This document shows, piece after piece, positions 35,106 to 43,808 of a stretch of DNA of 43,808 bases (positions are counted from its first letter, which is position 1; the number at the start of each line of letters is the position of its first letter). The DNA lies in assembly GCA_022497145.1 (NCBI GenBank), contig MU386014.1, positions 1 to 43,808 of the forward strand. Reading direction: 5' to 3'. Made by a program: the position numbers and the translations under genes. Under the pieces are notes generated by a model that saw only the letters and a program-made list of their open reading frames with translations, did no database searches and was not told where the DNA came from. Origin of the DNA: Rostrohypoxylon terebratum. Lineage: Eukaryota; Ascomycota; Sordariomycetes; Xylariales; Hypoxylaceae.

Positions 35106-35916
35106 GATGCTCAAGGTGCTTAACGTCCTGGACCTTCTTTCGCTATTGGGGTAGATGGGTACTGGTATGAGGGGGGGGAAAAGCGCCGATAGCGAAACGA
35201 ATGGAAATGAAAGTCTGATGATGGTGTTTGTGTACACAATAGGAAGAGGAGAGAATGAGCTAAACAAAAAACCTTTCGATTTGGAATATCGAATGTGGAT
35301 ATGAACGTGGACATAAATATGAGTAGGTACACGTCAGTGGGAAGCGGAGGAAAAGAAAGGCAGCAGTCTTCTTATGGTAAAAAGGAGCAGGGAAAGACCT
35401 ACGGATCTGAATACATTAGTATGGAAGTCGCAACCAAATGCATACACGTATATGTATGATATGTATGTACTAGGTAGGCATATGCCAGGTGTAGTCAGTG
35501 CACATGTGGTGTCGTTCAAGGTTGATACGAGTACCCAAGGCTTCCACTTGCGTGTAGATTAGGTATGTAAGTAAGTAGTAGGCAGGTACATATACATTCA
35601 CATATCGAATGTTTGGTGTGTACATGAAGGAACATTAATGCCATAAACCCCCCATATGGATGAGAATGTCACAAAAGTCTGATGAAGTCTAGTGCGGTGC
35701 TGATGGGTGCTGGTGGGTGCTGATGGGTGCTGATGAAGACGAGGCTCTCTGAAAGACTTCCGGCATGAACTGTCTGATGATTCAAAGCAAGACCAACCCA
35801 GCGTAATAATATTGCCATATCTCCCGTTTCTATTATTCACCACTTGCGAGTGTCCTGACAAGAGGGGATACCGATGGGCATGTACCGATGGGTATCTCAA
35901 CCTCGTCAAAAGCTCA
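35106..35916. other. Spacer between coiled-coil gene and NCBP3-like gene
   Basis: About 810 bp, holding the promoter of the downstream minus-strand gene and the 3' region of the NCBP3-like gene. A 10-bp repeat, TGATGGGTGC with a TGGTGGGTGC variant, occupies 35701-35737. CA/TG-rich TATGTATGTAC motifs lie near 35445-35480. Frames present are short and unsupported. Confidence 0.6.
35701..35737. repeat. 10-bp tandem repeat (TGATGGGTGC)
   Basis: Nearly four units, one with an A-to-G change. It is probably a length-variable site in non-coding DNA. Confidence 0.8.
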
Positions 35917-37303
35917 TCAATCAAATAGGTCGCCTGCCTTCTGCCTTTGCCTTAACCTGCCTTCTAGTCTATCTGCAAATAATTCCTTCCCGGAATTAGC
36001 GCCAAGCTTCTCAGGAAACAATTCTTTCGCAGATTTGCCTGCGTTTCCTTTAATGGAAAGACCTCGCTCTGTGCTTTTCTGGCCAGCTGTCCCACGGATG
36101 CTGAAACCCGGCCCCTTACCCGGGAACGTAACCCTATCCTCTAACTTTCGGGTGACGGTCGTTGGTGTGTCATCGCTCCCATCCATAAGGGGGAGCATGA
36201 TTCCCTTCGACAATAGGGTGGTGGTGTCCTCTACACTATCTCCGAGACGCCCTGCCTTAGAGGTCGGGTCCTCAGGGAAGAGTTCTCTAGTTCGATTGGT
36301 GCGAGAAATTCGGCTCTTTATTGCGCGTGCCCTTTCACGATTTCGACCCGCCGACCTGTCATTCGTAGCGTCACCCATTCCATTATCGCCATCCCGGTCG
36401 CGGGGAGAGGCTGAACGCTGGCGCTGAGACCTAGTTCCACCACCCAAAGTTCCAGGAAATAATTCCTTTCCCCGGTTTTCGTCACGGTATGAGCCCCTTC
36501 CTCGCCTATCATCGCTTGTATCTGACGCATACGACCGCCTACGGCGCGGTCTTGATTGTAATGCTCGATTAGACAATGTAGCTTCGTCATCGTCGTAAAG
36601 GCTGACATCGAATTGACCCTCGACTGCCTGGTATCGGGACTCTCTCATTCGCCTGCGGCCATAGTCGTGGCCATCGCCATCGCCATCCCGGTCCCGATAT
36701 CTCCGAGCCTCGCTACGCCGCCATCGCTCCTCCGGATCATACCCGGGGTTTAAAAGGTAGAATCTGCTTCTCGAAGCGGCACCCGCCTGCTTCTTATCGG
36801 CTGTCACGGCTAGCCGTACCTGTAATGAGACTTCGGGTTTCTTCGAGAACGGTTTGGCGGTTATTATTTTTCGCGGGGGAAGCTGGGTTACGTCTTGGAT
36901 GTCTTCAGCCATTAGAGAGCTGAGAGCGCATGCCGCCACTGAATCTGAACTGAATACGAGATTGGCCGAATAGTCGTCTATCCATTCTATCCTTCTTAGA
37001 GGTTCATCTGAGAAATGTTCTGTGACGTAAGATTTGACGTCGTCTGGGTTCATAACATCGAGACCTCTTAGGTGAACTTTGCTAGGTACCGGGGTTTCGT
37101 CGTCGTCGACTACATCGTCCACTTCCCCGGGTGAGCGGTTACCCTAGAGAATTAAATATATAAGCATCTTATCTCGTCTATATGAAAATCAATATGATAA
37201 GTCTTACAGGTGCTTCTTGCGGCTCGGGTTCTGGGACTATTGGTTCGTCAGGCACAAGGTCCACATCCACGTCCATCTCAACATCGAGATCCATTGTGTC
37301 CAT
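35917..37303 (-). CDS. NCBP3-like RNA-binding protein
   Basis: Related to nuclear cap-binding protein subunit 3, which in animals binds the mRNA cap and the exon-junction/TREX machinery; the fungal role is less studied. Two exons, 37303-37208 and 37143-35917, joined over a 64-nt GT-AG intron in phase 0, give 440 residues. The N-terminus is very acidic (MDTMDLDVEMDVDVD). The RRM-like domain begins near V55 (VHLRGLDVMNPDDVKSYV) and contains IEWIDDYSANLVF with W86/D88/D89, matching the family WLDD-type signature. Residues about 140-340 are Arg/Ser/Asp-rich with RD and RDGDGDG repeats. Four (K/R)ELF(P/A) motifs are spaced along the C-terminal half. Without splicing, the frame begins at a GTG and loses the acidic start. 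The identification rests on the signature and domain order. Confidence 0.88.
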
Positions 37304-38558
37304 TGTGCTTAGGTCGGGCTATTTCTCTCTGCTAGTATACGTTACTGTTGCTGGTGGCTATGCTAGCGTGGTGTGATGCGATGATAGACGAGACCTTCGC
37401 AACGGTACGAAGTTTATCGAGTAATTGAGGATAATAGATGTATGTAAAGAGGGTAATGTTTGCAGAACTTCTTAATGCATTTCGTAGTACTGCTAAGTAG
37501 AAGATGCGCAGTCTATCCAACCTAACATGTGTGTAGGTATGTAATAGATGTACGAAGTAATAGATGTACGAAGTAATAGATGTACGAAGTAATAGATGTA
37601 CGAAGTAATAGATGTACGAAGTAATAGATGTACGAAGTAATAGATGTAATAGATTGTAGCAGTTGTGTGAGATGGAGGCTGTACGTTTGAACATCCACAA
37701 GCTTTCAATGTTCAAACTCGGATACCTTATGCAGGTACTAGGTACATGGTACATAGGTACAATACATGGCTGCCTACTAGGTAGGTACCCACTACTAGGT
37801 ACATAATACTCGTATACTAGTACTACTTTACTTACTATTACTTCAGGTTAGCACCGCCAGGACCACTTACCATACAGATGGGGTTTTCTAAAGGAAGGTG
37901 CTATACGCACCCTGAGAGGTGGCTATCAAGCTAAATCTTAGAAACAGCTCGTCGAGCTTTACACTTAGAAAAACCAACATCGTTTTTCCCCTCTTGTTTT
38001 CTCATACTACACTACTAGTTAGTAGTATTGACTGACCTATCAGAAGTATCAGAAGTACCATTACTATTTTTGGTTAGCATGAGACTAATTCTGCATGCAG
38101 TTTCTCGAAATTGGAAGTTGCACCCAGGCGGCTTCAACTCTTAATACCTGGCCTGCTAGTATACTTTTTATACCTACCTAGGTCCTAGGACCTAGGTACA
38201 TACCGTTATGTACGAAATGAAGGACAATACTCTAATTTTCTCTTTTTCTATATGAAAGCCCGCCTATCGGCCCTCGATACATGTAAGTCGAGATGATCGG
38301 GTATCTTAGATATGCTCGAAGCTCAAAGCCACCACGGCCTCTGAGCACGCTACAAATGCGTAGACGTATAATATAAACTGCACTAACTAGGACCCTAGAT
38401 ATATTTGAGTATGTGAAACCGGGAAAACCAGCCATGTTTTGTGTGCGGCTGTGAGTGCTATACACTTGGACAAAAAGGCAGATCCTTCTCACTCCCTCCC
38501 CCCTCTCTCTTACCAATTTTTTCACCATAGTTGGGTTGTATTCCATCTTTCTATTCGA
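37304..38558. other. Spacer between NCBP3-like and Cys-cluster genes
   Basis: About 1.25 kb, containing the NCBP3-like promoter next to its start. It holds a 16-bp minisatellite (37541-37648), dense GGTACCTAGTAGG-type motifs at 37730-37850 and a perfect ACCTAGGTCCTAGGACCTAGGT palindromic cluster near 38175-38197. The minus-strand frame 37332-37754 is the minisatellite translated, not a gene. Confidence 0.6.
37541..37648. repeat. 16-bp minisatellite, 6 full units plus a partial
   Basis: Unit GTAATAGATGTACGAA is repeated without error six times from 37541 to 37636, followed by a partial unit. Perfect identity implies recent expansion. It is a good candidate length marker. There are no unique spacers, so it is not a CRISPR array. 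Confidence 0.95.
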
Positions 38559-40468
38559 TTATAACCTCGGTATCTGTCTTGGACTCTCATCTAAATGCTC
38601 GTATTCAAGATTTCCGGACCCGTTCCCGAGAATACTATCCGAACAGTCTACTAGGTCATTATCCCCCTGGGAATCTTCTGTCATCTTCTGTCGTTACTTC
38701 ATGGTAGGGAATATAGGCCCGGCTTATATGATCAGGGCTATGGCCAATACCGGATCCCTTACATTTTCACTAGCCGTCATGCCAAATAAAAACAGGTTGG
38801 GAGATGTGAGAGCAATCGAAGCCGCCGAAACCAGTTGGTATTTATCTCTAGCATCTGCCCGCGCCTCGCGCCCCTCGAGAGGCGAAAAAGGAAACTGAGA
38901 GTAAGGGAAAAAAAAACGCCCCTGGTTCTATCCGCACTTTGTTGTGCTCTATATGGTATATCCAAGCGTCACGTCTAAACTGTCTCCACCCCTCGTCTAC
39001 GAAGCTCCATAGCTGCCTGAATACAATTTGTTCGTGGTAACTTTTGCCGCGAACTGTCGTTTCCTTCATTCGCCGAGGCCGAACTCAAACTCGGCGTTCG
39101 CGACATCTCCGATGCCGGGCGTTTCAGAGACGGTAGAGGTGGTACAATCTCGCCGGCGGAGCGCCCGTCTTCCACATCGTTACCGCAGTATTCAAAGTTA
39201 TCGTTCGGGTCAAGCAGAGGATCGTAAGCCCAACACTCCTCGAGGCCTTCAAGATAGCAGGGCGATCTCCTCAAAAACTGCCATGAAAATGTATCAGATA
39301 ACATTGCGATGTACATGGATTCCACCTTGCCATTTGGTAGGCACACGGCACAGTATTTACGTAGAAAATCGAGGTCGTAGGTTGTGCCAATTAAAGATGG
39401 GTCTAGGGGTTTGAGCATAGGAAGGCCCTGCAATGTTGCGGCATCACAAAGTCGAGCCTGTAGCGGTACCCAATCTCTCCCCCGAAGGAGGCTGCCGAAG
39501 GCCTTGGTGACAGCCTTCACAAAAGATTCGCCATCTGTTCCCCCGACGGCAACCATCCGATGAAGCCCTCTAGACAAGCACCGCTTGTAGGCGTTCGTGT
39601 CCTTTTCGAATGGGAATGGCTGTGACGCCGTCGGAAGAAGCGAGATATGGACAGTCCATGAACCCCTCACCTCGATTGGGCCAATCCTGGGAAGCTCACA
39701 ACGAGAGTCAGAGACCGATGTTGACGCGGAATGCGCTGCAGCACTATCGCGGGGGTATAGCGGACGGCGTCGCCGTGCTACAGCCCGCTTGCCATTTTTT
39801 GAATCTTCTGAGCTCGACGAAGACCTTCGCCTGCGCCGACTGAACAGTATACCGGCATTATCCTGATCTTCCAGCGCATCCATACGTTCCTCAAGTACCA
39901 TAGATGCCTCGTCAAACTCCATTAACCTGTCACCCAGGCCATGCAAGGTATCGTCGTGGCCGTCCAAACGTTCGTCAAAAATAAGAAGGCGCTCATCGTA
40001 GCTAGCCTGTCGCTTTTCAAGCTGAGTGACGGACTGCCACATACGATCGACATTCCTGTAACAATCTTTTACTTCTATGTTCGTCTCGTCCCTATTTTTC
40101 TCAACCTGTTCTTCTAAATCTCCTAGTCGCCGAACCACGGTACCTAGTGCACTACCGAGACCGCCGTCATTCTCTCTATCTAGCTGCTCTTCGAGTAACT
40201 TGATGCGCCGTCGAAGCGTATCGACCTCATTCTTATCCGGGGGCGGCTCAGCCGACTGGATATGATAGCACGAAAGGTGACCGCAGTCACAGGTAACACC
40301 CGGCAGAGACCGGTTGAAGGTGAAGCCGACACAAGCACAACGTTGCCCCTTGATTTCCGGGTTTAGTAGAATGTATCGGCATTGGCCGCTAGGCAGTTTA
40401 TTTTCATCGACGTGCGGCTTGGGAGCTACAGGCTCAGCCTGCGGAGACCGCGACGAGGGAACAGACAT
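38559..40468 (-). CDS. Cys-cluster/coiled-coil protein, unknown function, three exons
   Basis: I do not recognise a named family. The longest uninterrupted frame (40549-38975) starts at a GTG; the first ATG is 40468-40466 (MSVPSSRSPQ). Proposed exons are 40468-38990, 38894-38763 and 38687-38559, giving about 579 residues. The alternative first donor at 38980 adds three residues. The exon 2 acceptor follows a long pyrimidine tract (T9 CCC TTACTCTCAG). Exon 2 encodes ARADARDKYQLVSAASIALT..., and exon 3 an acidic tail (MTEDSQGDNDLVDCSDS). The N-terminal part has a Cys/His cluster (CRYILLNP, RCACVGF, CDCGHLSCYH), possibly zinc-binding. Next is a coiled coil of about 130 residues with repeated FDERLDGHDD-type heptads, then a conserved-looking globular region (VRGSWTVHISLLP, YAVCLPNG-like). 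Function not inferred. Confidence 0.75.
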
Positions 40469-43400
40469 ATCTGTTGCTTGAACTAGCAGAGAAGTCGGTT
40501 TTGAAAACTTAGGACGCTTCCAGAATACGAGGCCTCGCCTTGAGGCCACCCAAACGTGGGGACCTGACGTTATGCTGAGTATGAGTAGTAGGACACGCCG
40601 AGACCAATTAATGTTATCGAAAGCAACGCGCGAAATACAAGAGCTGGTTGGAGGGGTTTACTTGGTCCATGGAACAACTTGCGAGGCACCCATATACCGG
40701 ACTTTCAACGGGTAAGCTCTGGTGTGTCTCTTTTTTCCCTCTCGCGGGCGTGGGGAAACGCGGCTCTTGATTTCCTTAGCTCAGGAGATAGTGGAGTGAT
40801 GAGAAAGGAAGTAAGAGGAGGGTCCCGAGGGCCATATAATAAAAGAGATGACCTTGCTGGTGTATGGCGATGGATGAGACCGGGTCCCACAATCTGTTAT
40901 CAAGCTACCCGCGGCCGCTCAAGGCCAGAAGCCGGGCTAATAAACCAGTGGAGGTCGACGTAAGTAGGTCCTGGGTGTAACTTGAAAGGTTGCCGTTCTG
41001 GTGTAAAGGGTACGTAGCGAGGAGCGTGGGCGCGCCACGAATGACAGATAACAAGTACAGGATGTGTATTGGATCACTGGGGAAAGAGATAGTGCTCTAA
41101 TAATGGATAATAACGATTTAATGCAGAGAGCATAAAAAAGATCACACAAAGAGAGAGGCGAGAGGGAGTACTCAAGAGGGAGTACTTAGGTCGACAAACT
41201 GTAACAGAAATGCGTGGACAGATGTGTTAACCGGGGATCCGCTGCAGATAAACCGATAGGCTAGAAAGGGTCGAGATATCAAGATACCGCGTGTGCGCGC
41301 GCAAGCAAGCAAGGGTCCCGAGGGTCTCGGGATTGGCACGGTTCGGATCGTCAGTCCCTCGTCTTATCCCCTCTGCCTTTATTGTTAGATGGGCGGTAGG
41401 CCAGATGCGACCAGATGCGACCAGATGGAGGAATTGTTTATGTTTTAGTTATTGACAATCCAGCATACTGAGTAGGACAAAGAGTAAAATCGACGACAAT
41501 AGCATGATCGAGGTCTTGCAAGTTTTGAGAAGACTCAGAGACTGAGTAGGGCCGAATAACAGTTACTAGGTATATGACTACATGTTGCACATCTGTAGGT
41601 ATTTAAAGGGTGCGTGGGAAAGACTGAAGGGGGGTTTCCTCGTGGAGCAAAGGGGAAAAAAGAGAGGGGAGAGAAAGCGCGGGAGGAAGGAGCACTAGCG
41701 ACAGCGACACAGACAGAGATAGAGATAGAGACAGGGGGGAAGGCACCGTGGACATAAGTAGTAGATACTAGATAGGTACTCACATATATAGCGAAGAGTA
41801 CCTACCTAGTAGCCTAGCTACGCCTATACCTAGTATGTACAATTGTACAATACGAATGTATGGACGTACGTACCTCTGAGGTACTATGTAAGTATGGATG
41901 CCTGCGCAATGCGGATGCATGCATGTACATAGTATCATGAGTATCACGGGTTTCATCGACGTACTACTAGGTAGGTACTAGGTATTGTATAATGGATATA
42001 TTGACCTCATGTAGCTACACATGTGCATATACATATCTGGTAGAGCCTGGAAGATTTGACAATTTGACAATTTGACATGTGCTGCGCCTTTGCTGCGACT
42101 TTTGAAATCAGCGTTGAATCATCAGAGATTTGATCATGATCCCTGGAAAGAGTCATTGGTGATTCAGCAGCGACGGCATGAGAGTATGCAAGGATTCTAG
42201 GGATTTGCCGCGGGTTCTCTTCGTGGATTATGAGGAGTCTTCCAAGGACCAAAGGTTGGGATAACTGGAACCTAACAACCTGCCTGCCCACCTGCCTGCT
42301 CTCTGTGGGGGTTCCTCTTTCCTCAATCTGATTGTGTCTGGTGGGAAACCGATAAGGAGACATGGGAGGAAGAAGCTTGGGACGCGAGGACCGTTAATTG
42401 GATCGGCTGTTCCCATCTGGACTCTTCAAGGTTTCCCCCCACACCTCTTCTGGAACATGTAGATATGTACATAGTACATATGTCATACCTACCTACCTAG
42501 GTCCTAGGTCCTAGGTCCTACCTACACCTGTCACCTACATAAGTAGTATCCATATATTATTTAATATCAGGATGCCACCGCAACCCATACCTTACAGCAT
42601 CTTGATGTCGTCTTACTAGTGTATACTACCTTACCTAACTCAGAAGAGGCTTCTATCCTTAGAAGCGCGGCCGCAAAGGTATTCCATGGATAAGTGAGAA
42701 GTGATGAATGTTGACCGGTGAGTACGTAATCACAACCGGTGTGAATATATTGCATGGCTTCAAAGCTTAGTAGGTACCTCCTTTGCTGCCAGGTACATAG
42801 AATCATAGATACCTAGTAGGTCCTGAGTACGAGGTACTTTTATTTTCAATCTATGTTGGTACTGATTCCAGGGAATTATCTATGTGAGGTACTGGTATAG
42901 AATTGGAAGATGGGCACCTGGGGTCCTGGACATCTGGACATCTTCGACGGGATGTCGAATACATACAGTACGTGCCTCATCCGCAACGCCTTGTGTAGCT
43001 TTGCTTGCATTACCTAGGACCTAGGTCCTATAGTACGTATGTATGGCGTGCATCGACCTGCGTAATGGATTCATCCATCGATGACCCGAGTACACTGGCG
43101 GCCATCTACCTACATAGTAGTAACCGACCCAAGCGACCGTTACCCTAAGACTTAAGTCTACTAGGTAAGTGAGAGCATGCGGGAGGAGGTACCAGGTACA
43201 TATGTAGGTGGAGAACGTAGGTAGGTACGGAGATACTATACATGTACGTAGTTATTCGGAATGAACATTGGACGGACCTATGATGTTTAATGTTAAGTAT
43301 TACTATTTAATGCTTACATATTTAATATTAATATTAAAATTTAATTAAGTATTAAAACTAACGTTTCGTCGTTAATAATAAATCCCGCGTAGTATATATA

Positions 43401-43469
43401 TATAATATATATATTTATATTAATATATTATTTATATTATAAATTATATATTTATTAAGTAAAATAAAT
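40469..43469. other. Right-hand gene-free region
   Basis: About 3 kb. The first 300 bp hold the promoter of the minus-strand gene. After that there are no credible frames. Visible: CCAGATGCGA direct repeats at 41401-41426, a purine-rich stretch at 41640-41740, dense TACCTAG/TAGGTAC motifs at 41780-41990 and 42480-43250, ATTTGACA triplicate at 42053-42076, and a final AT-rich patch from about 43290 that resembles the RIP block at the left end. Confidence 0.6.
43290..43469. repeat. Short AT-rich, RIP-like patch
   Basis: About 180 bp almost free of C and G except for CG dinucleotides (ACGTTTCGTCGTTAA, CCCGCGTAGTATAT). Its CGCGTAGTATA motif also occurs at 2451-2460 in the left RIP block, hinting that related repeat remnants flank the gene region. 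Short length and low complexity limit certainty. Confidence 0.55.
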
Positions 43470-43808
43470 TGTTACGATCCGACAACAAAGAGGTATACCC
43501 ACTTAAAACGCAACACCAAAATGGGTAAACCTCGGATAGCTGGCTACTACAGCTACCTTCACAACAAGACAGGTGTGACGAACCTATACTTAGGCTTAGT
43601 AAGTATAGCTTCATAAGGGGGTCTTGATTTTAAGGTAACAGTAATTGTAGAGGTTAAATGTGATCAATCAAGTATGTTCGTCAGAGAGGCTTGGAGTCCT
43701 CTCCCTACTCGTCGTGAATAGACTTAGATTGATAACTAAAGAACTAAAGTGAGTGACTAGATACATGCAGTATGTTGTGTTTTTATAGAGAATATCCCTC
43801 CTATCCCT
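43470..43808. mobile_element. Possible LTR start, truncated by window edge
   Basis: Composition changes abruptly at 43470, where TGTTACGATCCGAC begins. TGTTACGA-type starts are common for Ty3/gypsy LTRs of fungi. The following 339 bp are of normal composition, contain GAACCTATACTTAGG/CTTAGTAAGTATAG inverted sequence (43580-43611) and a TTTTTATAGAG TATA-like stretch near 43782, and contain no gene. The other end, a target-site duplication and any primer-binding site would lie beyond the window, so this is a candidate only. Confidence 0.4.

Noticed and set aside
37541..37648. CRISPR-like array
   Set aside because: Contiguous identical 16-mers without spacers in a fungal genome: a minisatellite.
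37332..37754. 140-codon minus-strand frame rich in Tyr/Ile/His/Leu
   Set aside because: Its core is the 16-bp minisatellite read in rotating frames (YIYYFVHLLLRTSITS repeats); it is not a gene.
38455..38898. 147-codon plus-strand frame
   Set aside because: It is the antisense shadow of proposed minus-strand exons 38894-38763 and 38687-38559, and its composition shows no protein-like order.

Overview
The window is nuclear DNA of a filamentous ascomycete (Pezizomycotina). The gene set suggests Sordariomycetes, but I cannot name a genus. The evidence is short phase-spliced GT-AG introns (about 50-200 nt), an FlbD/RCA-1 type MYB regulator, fungal Sec23 and Rpl12, a TPR-OGT enzyme, and a 7.4 kb block of extreme A+T content in which CpA has almost vanished while TpA and CpG persist. 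That last pattern is the classic product of repeat-induced point mutation (RIP).

Layout. 1-7367 is the RIP-degraded, repeat-derived block. It holds a roughly 600 bp imperfect inverted repeat, five copies of a roughly 220-270 bp repeat in both orientations, and one intact-looking 215 bp solo LTR with a perfect 5 bp target-site duplication. At 7368 the block meets the 3' end of a 960-residue low-complexity/coiled-coil protein gene (minus strand) and seems to have bled into its last codons. From there to 24 kb is housekeeping: sec23 (COPII coat, 7 exons), rpl12 (uL11, 5 exons with a 4-nt first coding exon), and a large TPR-containing O-GlcNAc-transferase-like gene (4 exons), all on the plus strand. 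After a 4 kb spacer comes flbD (R2R3 MYB regulator of conidiation), with an (AC)n(AT)n microsatellite 17 nt before its start codon. A 4.4 kb gene-free stretch follows, with simple repeats and a degenerate 5S-rRNA-like sequence. Then three minus-strand genes: a coiled-coil protein of unknown function, an NCBP3-like RNA-binding protein, and an unknown Cys-cluster/coiled-coil protein whose last two exons (38559-38894) are hidden by splicing. The final 3 kb is gene-free, ends in a second short AT-rich patch, and carries what looks like the start of an LTR at 43470 running off the window.

Functionally this is an ordinary euchromatic housekeeping/regulatory segment bounded by heterochromatin-like repeat remnants. 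The genes do not form a cluster or pathway: secretion (Sec23), translation (Rpl12), protein O-glycosylation (OGT), development (FlbD) and mRNA cap/RNA metabolism (NCBP3-like). I found no novel defence, biosynthetic or mobile system. The most informative observations are the repeat archaeology of the AT block, the apparent RIP leakage into a gene, and gene-structure corrections that single-ORF calling misses. The splice models were read by eye from frame, GT/AG and family conservation. Sec23, Rpl12, OGT and the NCBP3-like gene are consistent at every junction. The coiled-coil gene has one unresolved junction.
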